Shown: positions 27,938 to 38,274 of the stretch, piece after piece
Layout of the letters: each line of letters opens with the position of its first letter
Position numbering within the stretch: position 1 is the stretch's first letter
Notes under the pieces: generated by a model
What the model was told of the DNA's origin: nothing
Database searches by the model: none
What the model saw: the letters and a program-made list of their open reading frames with translations, nothing else
Made by a program: the position numbers and the translations under genes
Source of the DNA: Blumeriella jaapii
Lineage: Eukaryota > Ascomycota > Leotiomycetes > Helotiales > Drepanopezizaceae
DNA length: 64,000 bases
Direction of reading: 5' to 3'
NCBI GenBank assembly: GCA_009599575.1
Contig: VWND01000003.1
Coordinates: 248,001-312,000, forward strand

Positions 27938-28190
27938 AAGCAGGAAAATTACGGCTATTTTAAAAAAAAAAAGGTTTTTTCAAACGAAAATACGAGCGCT
28001 ACCGAAAACAAAAAAAACAAAACAGCAAAACAGCTATAATTCACGACCAAAAGCGGAAAAAACAGTTATAATTTACGACCGAAAGCGAAAGAAACCGTAC
28101 GTTATTTCGAAAGCGTAACGTACGTTATATACGAAAGCATACGCATAAAAAAATCAATCGCTTTTGAAAACCAAAAGCTTAAAAAAAAAG
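27000..28190 (+). other. Extra internal region of element II with an Ala-rich, CAG-rich island
   Basis: The integrase tail of element II ends near 27,000, but about 1.2 kb remain before the 3' LTR. At 27,340-27,425 lies a GC-rich island with repeated GCA/GCG/GCC triplets that would encode Ala-rich peptide in one frame on either strand. CpA is retained here although it is almost gone in the surroundings. This could be an additional coding region downstream of pol, an antisense frame or a captured fragment. I do not recognise it. Confidence 0.45.
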
Positions 28191-28194
28191 GTAA

Positions 28195-28607
28195 TATCAG
28201 AAACTAATATTACGTATATAAATTAAATAATCCGTTAAGACTTTCTGTTTTTTACCAACTTTTGAATAATATTTTCTGCGGATAGGCCGTGGAGGCCCGA
28301 TAATATTATAAAAGCTGAAAATAATATTTAAATAAAACATTTTATAGAAATAATTGTTAAAAAACCAGTTATTAAAATTATATTAAAAAAAATAAAAAAA
28401 GGTCGGGATAGGGGCTAGAAAAGCATATTAAATAAGATTCGCCTGAGGTCCTGGGAAATACTTTTCTCGAGGGCTCTACCCCTCCTTTTGTACTTATACA
28501 CGCCTTCTACTAAAAGTGTAGAAGGTAGAGATCAGTCTGACTATCAACCCAACCTTATCTGAGCTCTATTGTCTGAACTAGTGTTTCCCTGCCTTTCAAT
28601 CCTTACA
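28195..28607 (+). repeat. 3' LTR of element II
   Basis: 413 bp. The beginning is RIP-mutated (TATCAGAAAC for TGTCAGGAAC), while the last roughly 170 bp are almost unmutated, the mirror image of the 5' LTR. A purine run aaaaaaaaaggtaa precedes it as a possible polypurine tract. Confidence 0.9.
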
Positions 28608-28964
28608 CGGTCGATCATTTTGATATAATCCGTAAAAAATTCGAAAAAAAAAATAGTTTACGCCGTCGCCAGCGTAAAAAAAAAATTGTTAATAATATAA
28701 CGATTTAATTAATCGAAAGGCTGGGAGATCAGTCAACTGGTCGCCGTATTTATATAATATGAAAAACGAGCCTTTGGTTTTGTAACAAAAATATTTATTT
28801 AGAATTAACAATTGCAAAAGACAGAGGTTATTAAAAAAAGAAAGCCTTATATATATAAATAATTTCCACAATTGATAAAGAGACCCACCAGGAGACCAGG
28901 GAGCTTGCAATTATACGTAGTTGCTGGGATGACACGAGAGGTGGCAACAGAATGAATCGTCACA
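28608..28964 (-). mobile_element. Copy C, segment 3 (leader and 5' LTR)
   Basis: Begins with the second CGGTC, continues the leader seen at 12979-13070 and 35563-35650, and ends with a 269-bp LTR (28696-28964) that terminates GAATCGTCACA. With segments 1 and 2 it completes the 5' third of a third member of the A/B family. Confidence 0.88.
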
Positions 28965-29508
28965 AACTCGATCTTTTCGACGTTCCAGTCCTAGTATATA
29001 CCGATTCGTACTTTTTGTACGAATGCTTAGTTAAATTAAATACAACGAAAAAAAGACTTATAATCGATTTAATAGCACTACGACAAAGCTATAAAAAAAA
29101 ATTAGCAAAAGTCAGATAAATCGACGGCCAAAACAACCCAGCTGATGCAATAACGAAATCAATTTCTAACAAAACTTTTACAACTTTTATTAATACTAAT
29201 AAAATCGAAGTACGAATAAAAAATTAAATAGAAAAATAAAAACGAACAGTTTTAACTCTCGTTATTTGTACAGATATTTTTCTTTTCTGGCTTAGCTGAT
29301 TAGAGCACTTTACTAAAAAAAATTGCCAGTATGGAAATATGGAATAATCACGTATAACACGTAATATTATAGCCTGCGCTAAATTGATGTACGTTAAGCT
29401 GCAACCCCTATATATTCTACCGCGCAGCTAGCTAGATAAAAAGCAGACCCTATCGCAATACAACCAACAGTTATTGCAACGTCTCAACCGTGTATTACAC
29501 AACCCCCT
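28965..29508 (+). mobile_element. Ty1/copia relic hosting copy C and element B
   Basis: Begins at the end of copy C and is interrupted at CCCCT (29504-29508) by element B, continuing after 35920. The first part encodes the C-terminal end of a copia-type RNase H; the rest is the untranslated 3' end and probably the 3' LTR. The 5' part of the element would lie left of the window. Confidence 0.7.
28967..29226 (+). pseudogene. Ty1/copia RNase H C-terminus relic
   Basis: The plus frame reads LVYTDSYFLYECLVKL, KKRLIIDLIALRQSYKKK, IDGQNNPADAITKSISNK and FTTFINTNKIEVRIK, with a single stop. The TDS(Y/R)S catalytic segment, the ALRQSYE helix and the DGxxNxADxxTK tail are characteristic of copia-type RNase H in fungi. 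It is far less mutated than the gypsy copies around it. Confidence 0.82.
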
Positions 29509-29778
29509 TGTGACGATCTAATCAGTCGAAGGGCTGGGAGATCAGTCAATTGGTCGCCGTATTCACATGGTATAAGAAACGAGCCTTTAATTTTGTAATA
29601 ATAAAAATATTCATTTAGAATCAACAATTACAAAAGGCAAAGGTTGCTAAAAAAAAAGAGCCTTATATATATAATAGTTTCTATAATTGATAGAAAACCC
29701 ATCAGGAGACCAGAAAGCTTGCAATTATACGTAGTTGCTGGGATGATATACGAGGTAGCAAAAGAATAAATCGTTATA
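29509..29778 (-). repeat. 3' LTR of element B
   Basis: 270 bp, starting TGTGACGATCTAATCAG. It lacks the 28-bp internal duplication seen in element A LTRs. Confidence 0.9.
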
Positions 29779-30006
29779 TTATTCTCCCGTCCGAAAAAAA
29801 CGCGCCTTCGAGCTTTTATCCATTGGTACGTCGCTATCCAAATAATCGTACGAATCCAAACCTTCGGAATACGCCTTTAGCCAGTCTACAAGTTTTGCAG
29901 AAGGACCGGGGAGCTTTTTATGCGCCAAATGAAAGTCGCGCACCTTTAAAAAAGCGTATATAAAATCAGACGCGGAATACCACGTAAAATTTTTATCTAA
30001 GCTTAC

Positions 30007-30372
30007 TTAAAAAGCTTTGTATTGAAGAATCTTCCGCTGCATTCGACAGACGATTAATTCTTCGATTTCGTATTTAAGCTTATTAGTTATATTAATAGGT
30101 TTAAAAATTAGGTTAACCTGACCTGAAAGCGCGTCGTTAGCTGCTTTACGCAGTCGATTAGCGTAAAAAACTAAGTGTACGTTTATAGTATTAAAAAGGT
30201 TTAATTTAAAAGCGTTGTCGAAAATTTTGGTTATAACTTTAAAAGGGCCGTTTGTAGGGTTGTCGAGCTTGCGAAAAAGCCGAAAGGTCGGAAATAAACG
30301 CATATCGAGCCATACGTAGTCGCTAACGTCAAAATCGATCGCGCGGCGAAACCTATTCGCACTTTTTTTCAT
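30007..30372 (-). pseudogene. Integrase C-terminal relic (element B)
   Basis: A 121-codon open stretch with KSANRFRRAIDFDVSDYVWL, DMRLFPTFRLFRKLDN, NGPFKVITKIFDNAFKLNL and NVHLVFYANRLRK. The first motif (RRxxxFxVGDxVWL) is a hallmark of the gypsy integrase C-terminal domain. It ends before a chromodomain-like region. Confidence 0.85.
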
Positions 30373-31367
30373 TTTGTCGTATGCTTGTTAGAAATGCGAT
30401 TTAGCGAAGTTCCAGGCGTCGTAGTAGCGGCGAGCGTACGCACGAGCTTCGTCTGCGTTTAGTTTATATAAAAAGTTGGAAGAAAGGAAAATATCGAGCT
30501 TTCAGTTTTAATTGATATAGGAAATATAACCGTATACAATTTCAAAAGGTGAAAGGCCATCTAGATTTTCGTAAGAAAGAACCATTTGAGCGAAATCTAT
30601 TATTGGAAGAAATTCGCTTTAATCGTTTTAATAAAAGTTTACGAAAGGTCGAAAGCGTTTTTGCAAATATTAATTGTAAATTTCGGTCTGATCATCGGTT
30701 TTAAAATAAGCGGCTGTCGAAAGCTTTAATTGCGTACCGAGTATTTTGTTTAATTCAAACCAGAAGATAGACCAATACTAAAGGCTACGATCGCTAATAA
30801 TACTTTTTAAAGGGCCAAAATACTTGTATATATAAAATATATATAATTTGACGAAGCTTCGAGCGTCGATATTTTTATAGCAGGAAATCGAAATAGCTTG
30901 TTTAAAAAAGCGATTTATTACTACGAACACGTTGTCGTAACCGTATTTGTTTTTGTTAAAGTTATAAAAATCTATTATAACGTGCTTCCAAAAATAGTCA
31001 GAAACAGAAAAAAGCTGAAAAAGGCCGGGGCGCTTATTTTTTAAAACAAAACTCTTTCGATAAGCGTGGCAGTTGCGACAGTATTGTTTTACGAAAACTA
31101 TTATACTTCGCTAATAGTATTGGTCCGAAAGCAATTGCGTAGTTTTGCGAGCGCTGAAATAAGCGGTAAAAATTTGGTCGTACATTTCTCGTACAAAGGC
31201 CAAACGAAAGTAATCGACGTTTGGTATTATTAAACGGCCGTAATATAGCAGCAGATCGCGTTTAAATATATACGAAATATTATTAGCGTCGTTTCTTTTC
31301 GTAGCGTTTCGTACAGCTTTTTTCGGAGGGCCATCAGGTTGCTAGCTGTGCGATTAGCGTAGAAAAG

Positions 31368-31574
31368 CTAGTTAACGACACGAAATGCGGATAAAAAATC
31401 AGCTATTTCAACGATAAAAACAGCTGTTTCGGAAACCGTAAAAGATCGAAATTTTTTAGTTAAAAAGCGGTGATCGATCTGATCGGCTCGAAAAAGGATT
31501 TGCAGGCGCTGAATGCGTTTAAAAAAGTTTTGGCGATCGAATTCGCTCGTACGACGTATTAATGCGTCAGCCAA
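31368..31574 (-). pseudogene. RNase H to integrase linker relic (element B)
   Basis: The frame begins ADALIRRTSEFDRQNFFKR, matching the A-D-A-L-(S/T)-R motif at the end of gypsy RNase H, and continues into the linker before the integrase zinc finger. The same sequence, more mutated, is found in element A near 8,780-8,980. Confidence 0.75.
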
Positions 31575-32449
31575 AAGGTTGTGTTTACCTGGTCTGTACG
31601 TAATAAAAAAGTTGTAATCGGCGAAGAGCTCGGCCCAGCGTGCTTATCGAGCGTTTAAAAGCTTGGAAATCATAAAGTATTTCAAAGCTTTATAATTAAT
31701 AATTATTTTGATTTAATAAACTGAGCTAATTAATTCAGCACGAAAGTTGCTTAAAAATCTTACGATTGCAAGCATCTTTTTGTCGTATACGACGTAGTTT
31801 AGCTTTGCGAAAGCTATAGTTTTGCTAAAATAGGCGACTGAAAGCCAATCGTCGCTATGGAATTGCGAAAGCACAAAAGCCATTACGCCGTCGGAAACGT
31901 CAGTTTTTAATATACAAAGAAAGTTTTGCTTATAATATTATAAAACTGGTGCAGTAGTAAAAGCTAGTATAAAGAGGTCGAAACTTTCCTAACATTTAAA
32001 AATGAAATTGTAAAAAACGTTAGCTTTAGTTAAATAAACTAAAAGTTTTGCAATTATACCGTAATTTCGAATAAAACGTCGGTAGAAATTACAAAAACTA
32101 AAAAAGCTCTGTACACCTTTTATAATAATAGAAGGCTTTTAATAGACGATTACGGAGACCTTTTCTGGATTTATTTCTAGGTTTTTAGTCGAGATAATAA
32201 AGCTTAGTAACGGGTCCGAATAACATTAAATTTAAACTTTCGAATATCGGCCTATAATCCAGCGTCAGCGAGCCTTTGGAGCATTTTACGAACGTATATA
32301 GCGTGTTTTAAAAAGTCGGACGAATAAATAAAAATGTTATTCAAATATGCAATACAAAAATCGTTTAAATAATCGAAAAAAACGTCGTTTATATAACGTT
32401 AGTAAATTGCGGATCTATTAGTAAGGTTAAAAGGTAGCATTTTGCATTT

Positions 32450-33110
32450 ATAAGCGCCGTAACGCGTACGAAACGTCGTTAGTTTTTTACTGGCGGGGTC
32501 CATTCGAATTTTGTAAAAAGTTTAACGAATATCGAACTTCGTAAAAATTCGCGCTTCCGAGAAACGAGCAAAAGTCTTATCGATAAAAGGAAAAGAATAG
32601 CGATTTTTACGAATAATATTATTAAAAGCTCGATAATCGATATAGAAACGCAGTAAACCGTCGGGTTTTTTGGCGAAAAGCACTGAAGCAGCGAAAGGAG
32701 CGGTAGAAAATTCGATAAAGCCTTTGTCAAGATTATTTTACAAATAAATCTTAACAATTTCGAATTTCGGAATCGATATTTTATATAAAAAAGTGTATTT
32801 TAGCTTTTTCTTATTTACAATAAGCTCGATTTTGTGGTCGTAGGACCGGTAAAAGGCTAGCTCGTTATTAGCGGCCTTAAAAAACACGTATTCGAAGTTT
32901 TTATACTTCGGAAAAAAAGATTCGAAAAAAAGTTTATTCGAAGTTAGCTCCGCTAAGCTGATTAAAAAAGTCGAAATCGATATTTTATTAGTTCTGAAAC
33001 GTTCGAAAAAACTGTAAAATTAAGTTTTAAAAAAATGTTGTACGTAAGGTCGTTTAATATTCTGTCGATTTCGTACAGGAAAATTAAAAACATTTCAACT
33101 GCTTTTTTTC
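32450..33110 (-). pseudogene. Reverse transcriptase relic (element B)
   Basis: Colinear with the RT relic of element A (9,930-10,560). The upstream linker can be read in 32962-33258 (FLIFLYEIDRILNDLTYN, nearly identical to element A). The RT fingers/palm segment is broken by stops and frame changes, so no long frame remains. Confidence 0.7.
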
Positions 33111-34186
33111 TAAAAATCAGCTTAAAAGCGTATATAATAATCTGGCAGATAAAAATTAAATAAGCAGTAGGTTGAGAAATTCGTTTTCGAATTGATCGTT
33201 TGAAAAGTTTAAAAAATGGCTTATTTAAACTATCGATTATATTAAACTGAAAGGCCATCGCGGCGAAAATCTTTTTTCGGTCTTTAATATAATTGTTTTT
33301 CGTAAAACGAAAAAGCTGTTCTGACGAAAGGAAAAGAAAAGAAAAAATAGAAATAATAAAAAAAAAATCGGCAGCTTAGAAAGATGGTATAATTTTTTGT
33401 ATTATCCTATTGGCGTCGCTATCGAAATTAGCACCGCGAATAAAATTCGATTTTTTCGCGCTTCGCATAGCGTCGTAGATCTGCTATAATTAATCAAGGT
33501 TTTTATTACGTTTTACAGCGTCGTTTTGATGGCGAAATTAAATCTTTCGAAAATGCAAATAAAAAACTTTAATATAACGAGCGTAAAAAGCTATGAAAAA
33601 ATAAGATTTCGGCCAATAAAGCTTGCGTTTATTATAGTTTAATAAAACTTGGTATTCGGCCAACCAAGCTTTTTCTAGAATCACACCATAATTTCCGAGG
33701 TTGATAATTAAAAAAAAAATAAACGATTGTATTCGATTGTTAATAATAAAATTAAAAAGCGTAAAATATATAATTAAATGGCCACGAGTTCTATTATACT
33801 TTTTTACAAAAAAAAAAGCCGGAAAAGATTAAATCAAAAGTTTTAAAAAAAAAAAAAGAAACTTGATTAGCGCCGAATCGATTAACGCATAACCGTTCGC
33901 TTCAAAGTCGGCGAGCGCTTTTATTTTATACGAAAGGCTATTTTTGGTAAATATAACGGGGATTATTAGTAAATCGCTATTAAAAAGCTTCCGAACGTCA
34001 AAATAACGTATATCGCGCAACACGCTCAAAAAAAAGGCTTTGCTTAGGCCTGGGCGTTTTTCCGACTGGCGGGAAAGCTTTTAATTTTCTTATATGCATT
34101 TTGGAAGTCGTTTGAAAAAGGGTTTTCGTTTTCACTACCATTATCGAAGGGCGAATCTTCGGCCGGTTCGACCTCGTTTACATTTA

Positions 34187-35216
34187 CTAGCCTGGAAGGA
34201 CTTTTAAATGGAACCGAAGATCGGCTCGTAAAAAGTTTTGCAAATTGGCCTTTCTGAACTTTTTGGTATGAAATAAAAAACGAGCGTTATCGTTGGTCCG
34301 ATCGAAAAAGAAAAACGCCAGGGGGGGCGTTTTAGCGTGGAAAAGGAAAAAAAACAGAGGGCTAAAAAAAAGCCTGTAAAGCATTTAAACGATTTTCGTA
34401 CGTACGATTTAACTCGTAATATGCTTTGGTTAAAGACTTATTACTTTGATAAATGGTAGATTTAATAAAGCGACTCGCGTATAAAGTTCGTTTAGCCAAT
34501 TGATTTTATTTTTTTTGTCGGACGGCGATGAGCCAATTTTTAAAAGTCGTTGTACGCGCCTATTCCAAATGCAGCTTTTTTCGTAAACGCTTTGGTATTT
34601 TGTCGCGGAGAGCGTTCCGAAGCTGTTTGTCGGTTCGTATTTGAATATTCGCTGCGAAAATGGAAAATCGCAGATAAAATCGCCAAAAGTCGTCGTGCGT
34701 ATTTATTACAAGCATTTTAAATTCGTCTTCGGCCCTTTGAACGTCGGAAAGGTCGGCCAGGAAATCGGCGACTTCTTTAACTAATTTTTCGAAAAATGTA
34801 GAATCGGAGCGGTCTAAAATACGCGGGGTCAGAAACTCCTTTGCCACGCTTTCGGTCTGATCGAGTATATAATTCTTGCGAAATCGATCGCCAGCGAAAT
34901 AATCGTAATAAAGTTCGAAATTATCGAAAACTTTAGTTTTTCAATAGCGTACTTTATAATTTTCACTATTATTTAGCTTAAACTTAAAGTTCGGAACGCG
35001 TTTTATACGAGCTAATCGAAAATCAGCAGATAAATAGAAATTATAGCGTTCAAAAAGCGCGCTAAAATCTTGGCCGTTATAGAAAAATTTAAAAAGAATT
35101 CGCGAAAAGCGTAAAAATTGGTTTGCAACGTTTATTAGTTGAAATAAAACGTTGCGAAAAAAGAAAGAAGCAGCAGATTCGCGATTAGCAGAAACACGTT
35201 CGATAAATTCTATCAA
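34187..35216 (-). pseudogene. gag relic (element B)
   Basis: Three open pieces on the minus strand (34941-35216, 34560-34847, 34187-34384) form a decayed gag. The middle piece is acidic and helical (SDVQRAEDEFKMLVIN, IPKRLRKKLHLE). The position next to the 5' LTR and the colinearity with element A and copy C support the call. Confidence 0.6.
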
Positions 35217-35650
35217 ACGCTTTAATTAAAAGGTTTGTCGCAATCGCATAGCTTTCAAAATTGTCGTTCACGCTTTTGCGCTTTTTTTAATTGATTTTGC
35301 AAAAGTCTTAATTAAACGCTTTTAGCGCTAGGATATAAAAAGGTGGCAGGCGAAGTGGTTGGCGCTCTGCTTTTTCCTTTGTTTTTCTTTCCTCGGGGAG
35401 AAAACTGTTTTTCAGAAAAAAAAGCTTCTGGGGGAAGCTGCTTTTTCGCTGATTAAAAAAGAGGTTGAGGTATAGTAGCAGAAGCTGAAAAACTTTGTTA
35501 AAAGGAAGATCGTTAAACAGAAGCTATTCTTCGCGAAATGCGGAAATAAACCTTTTTACGACCGGTCGATCACTTTGGTATAACTCGTAAAAAATTCGAA
35601 GGGAAAGATAATTTACGCCGTCGCCAGCGTAGAAAAAAAGTTGTTGATAA

Positions 35651-35920
35651 TATAACGATTTAATTAGTCGAAGGGCTGGGAGATCAATCAACTGGTCGCC
35701 GTATTCATATGATATAAGAAACGAGCTTTTGGTTTTGTAATAACAAAGATATTCATTTAGAATTAACAACTGCAGAAGGCAAAGGTTGCTAAAAGGAGAA
35801 AGCCTTATATACATGATAGTTTCCACAGTTGATGGAAGACCCACCAGAAGACCAGGGAGCTTGCAACTATACGTAGTTGCTGGGGTGACACACGAGGTGG
35901 CAAAAGAGTGAATCGTCACA
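35651..35920 (-). repeat. 5' LTR of element B
   Basis: 270 bp, the partner of 29509-29778, followed by TSD CCCCT. Confidence 0.9.
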
Positions 35921-35925
35921 CCCCT

Positions 35926-36209
35926 TAGTGAAACCAACAAGTATTTTTTACGCGTATACGCTGAAATCGGAATATCGAAAATAAATGTAATAAACTTATT
36001 GCCGGGGCTTATAATTTATTGCTAGTACCTTGACTAGTTAGTAGGCAGAGGGAGTAATAAGTATATACGATAGGGTTGGTTGACTTGTAGTAGTATTCTA
36101 GATATGGTGTGCGCTTTTATGGGGCGTGCACGGTACTCGGGGACTAGTCGTTTTGGCAACCAGTCATATGAATAACACGTGACATTTAATCTAGCAACAA
36201 ATTCTATTC
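35926..36209. other. Edge of the AT-rich block, copia relic remainder and unique DNA
   Basis: The first bases continue the copia relic interrupted by element B (the join across one CCCCT is seamless). From about 36,000 base composition becomes normal. No gene or known element is recognisable. Confidence 0.5.
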
Positions 36210-36450
36210 GAATGCAAACTGAACTTATTTTCTTTTAGTTTAATATAATTAAATAACTAGCGTTGGTAGTATTTAAATTTAAAATTCGAAAATAAAAAAA
36301 TAACAAATCAAAACAAAACATTTTATTTAATAACTTTTAATTAAAAGAAATAAAACTTTTAACTTAAAATCTAATAATAGCTTTCTGTTTTTATTACTTT
36401 TCAATTCAGCATAATTAATTATATAGCGTTGGTAATGTTTAAATACAAAA
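36210..36450. repeat. 165-166-bp tandem repeat, left part
   Basis: One complete unit runs 36260-36425, starting gcgttggtagtatttaa. A second starts at 36426 with gcgttggtaatgtttaa and is interrupted by element E. A partial preceding unit is visible at about 36210-36259. The array is AT-rich and diverged in a RIP-like manner. Confidence 0.8.
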
Positions 36451-36621
36451 TGTAACGGCCCGGCCATTCGGCTGTTCGGCTGTTCGGCTGTTCAGTCTTC
36501 CGTTACAGTTCTGGCGTAGCGCCAGGGGCAGGGGGTTCCACAGTGTATATAGTTCGCCCCGAGCTTCCTTCCTTTCAGCTCTCTGTCTGTATCTTAAGGG
36601 AAATATATGAGGTTCGTCACA
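36451..36621 (+). repeat. 5' LTR of element E
   Basis: 171 bp. It contains three copies of a 9-bp word (cggctgttc), an inverted pair tgtaacgg/ccgttaca and a TATA-like gtgtatatag. Confidence 0.92.
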
Positions 36622-37106
36622 TTATACAGACCCTTCGTTCGGAGTAGCGTCGTATTTATTGACTTTATTGATATTGATTATTGATTATTGGCCTGCGGGC
36701 GCACTTTTATTGTTCGGGATCTGCGGATGCCCATTTATTGATTTATTGATTTATTGACCTTTTATCGACTACAACTCTCGCCATTATATCGTCTCCGGTG
36801 TATCCGACCTCTCGCACCATTCTTTCACCTACCGAAATTTATTGTTTCAGGCGCTTCCGATCAATTGCGCCACCTACCTACTTCTACTACGATTATTGCA
36901 CCTTCTCGAACGCTACCGCTATACTAGCGTTTACCACACTACACTTCAATACGACTACTCCCACCGATAACTTGGTGCTTCCGACCCAAAAGCACCCCCG
37001 ACAGCTATTACAGCACCAACCTCCCCTTTGTTCTATATTCATTCGTTTCTAGACTAGCTACGTCATAGCTATGTTTACACCACTTCCTGAACAGCTCTGC
37101 CAGTTC

Positions 37107-37430
37107 TATTCAATTACGAATGCAACAACAACGCACCTTGGAACTTGAGCAGCAGCTTGAAAATCTTCAACCTTTTCTTCGAACCGGCGATCTTACCGAA
37201 AATCGTCGGCCCAGGCCGTATTTACCCGAATCTGACAATTTCGGTGGACCCTGAAAATTCGGTTAATCCTTGTTACCCCTCAAATCGAAAGTTTAAGTAC
37301 GAATCGACCTTTCGGATTGGTTTAGCCGACCCGATGAAAAGGCTATTTCGGGGCTATACGGATTCACTCACCACCAAGGTTGCATATTGCACTTTTGCAA
37401 CGTTCAATTGGTTCGAGTTTTCGGCTTAGT
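37107..37430 (+). pseudogene. Possible gag remnant in element E
   Basis: Two frames carry gag-like text. One has RTLELEQQLENLQPFLRTGD followed by YLPESDNFGGP. The other has RKFKYESTFRIGLADPMK and YTDSLTTKVAY, resembling the gypsy gag pattern of a substrate-like Phe/Tyr-rich helix region. Frame changes between them show it cannot make a full protein. Similarity is weak and read by eye only. Confidence 0.35.
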
Positions 37431-38103
37431 CAATATCGGCCTTTCAGTTTCGGCCCTTCCAGTCAATTCGGCCTTTCAATTCGGCCCTGCCAATTTCGGT
37501 CCTTTTTCTTCCCTTCGGGCCAGCCCGGCCTTAGCTTCCCTCGGAACGCCTTCGCGACCCTTCTAGGATAATCGGTATGCGTACGAATACACCGACCCGC
37601 CGGCTGACGTTACGACGCTGGCGACCCTATGAAAATTACGCAAATCGAGAAGCGCGAACGAGAAAAGCTCGAACGTATCGATAAGCTAGGAGCAATTGAG
37701 GTTTCAGAAGCATTCAACATGTATGAAATCTTAATTCTAGAGCAGAAGGACCCAGTTCTGCCTAAGGCTTCTACTTCGTCGATAGCTCAAAGAGAGGCTT
37801 GGGACCGTACAATCAGTTGCACCAATTTCAGACCCGCTATTGCTTTGAGGTTCTGAAAAGCAAGCAATTGGCTGCAATCGGTTTGTACGGCGATGAAGAT
37901 TAGGCTGAAATTCAGGCTGCACTGGCTGAGGAGTTTTCGGACGGTTCGGAGTGGGGTTTTCAGTAGTGGTTTTCATTCTTTCACTCTTTTATTCTTTGAT
38001 TGCAATTGCAGTCGTTCGTTCATTTTATTTCGGTGTGCCGAACCTTCGGTATGATTTTCTGTACAGTCAGCTGGAGGCCAGCTTTTTTCGGAGGGGGGGG
38101 TAG

Positions 38104-38274
38104 TGTAACGGCCCGGCCATTCGGCTGTTCGGCTGTTCGGCTGTTCAGTCTTCCGTTACAGTTCTGGCGTAGCGCCAGGGGCAGGGGGTTCCACAGTGTA
38201 TATAGTTCGCCCCGAGCTTCCTTCCTTTCAGCTCTCTGTCTGTATCTTAAGGGAAATATATGAGGTTCGTCACA
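38104..38274 (+). repeat. 3' LTR of element E
   Basis: 171 bp, identical to 36451-36621, followed by TSD CAAAA. Confidence 0.92.

Larger units (their letters stand above)
21254..28607 (+). mobile_element. Ty3/gypsy LTR retrotransposon II, RIP-degraded, inserted in copy C
   Basis: A complete element 7,354 bp long with LTRs of 412 and 413 bp and a perfect TSD CGGTC (21249-21253, 28608-28612). The left LTR starts TGTCAGGAACC and the right ends CAATCCTTACA. Plus-strand order is gag (about 21,760-23,010), zinc-knuckle/protease region, RT (24,020-24,560), RNase H, integrase H2C2 (25,725-25,860), integrase tail (to about 27,000), then about 1.2 kb of further internal sequence before the 3' LTR. It belongs to a different family from A, B, C, D and III. 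Confidence 0.93.
29509..35920 (-). mobile_element. Ty3/gypsy LTR retrotransposon B, RIP-degraded
   Basis: A complete element 6,412 bp long with two 270-bp LTRs and a perfect TSD CCCCT (29504-29508, 35921-35925). The left end is intact (TGTGACGATC) and the right terminates GTCACA. Minus-strand order mirrors element A: gag (35,216-34,187), RT (about 33,110-32,450), RNase H and linker (about 32,000-31,368), integrase, and tail (30,372-30,007). It is less mutated than element A, so it is probably a later insertion. Confidence 0.92.
1..36000. other. AT-rich, RIP-saturated transposon compartment
   Basis: This stretch is very AT-rich and carries no intact gene. The relics of reverse transcriptase, RNase H and integrase are full of TAA and TAG codons. 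Many of these are at positions that family comparison says should be Trp or Gln, as expected from C-to-T change at CpA on either strand. CpG remains frequent throughout (runs such as tcgtcgtcgaaatcg), so the mutated context is CpA rather than CpG. This is the classical signature of repeat-induced point mutation in Pezizomycotina. Composition changes sharply near 35,980-36,060. Dinucleotide indices were not calculated. Confidence 0.9.
36451..38274 (+). mobile_element. Young non-autonomous LTR retrotransposon E
   Basis: A 1,824-bp element with two 171-bp LTRs identical at every position by eye, TG...CA ends and TSD CAAAA (36446-36450, 38275-38279). A purine-rich tract (cggaggggggggtag) precedes the right LTR, giving plus orientation. 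The internal 1.48 kb has normal GC content and no RIP signature. It encodes no RT, protease or integrase; short broken frames recall gag. It must be mobilised by proteins of another element. Confidence 0.92.

Noticed and set aside
29288..29306. tRNA gene suggested by an A-box-like sequence
   Set aside because: No B-box or acceptor-stem pairing could be found downstream.
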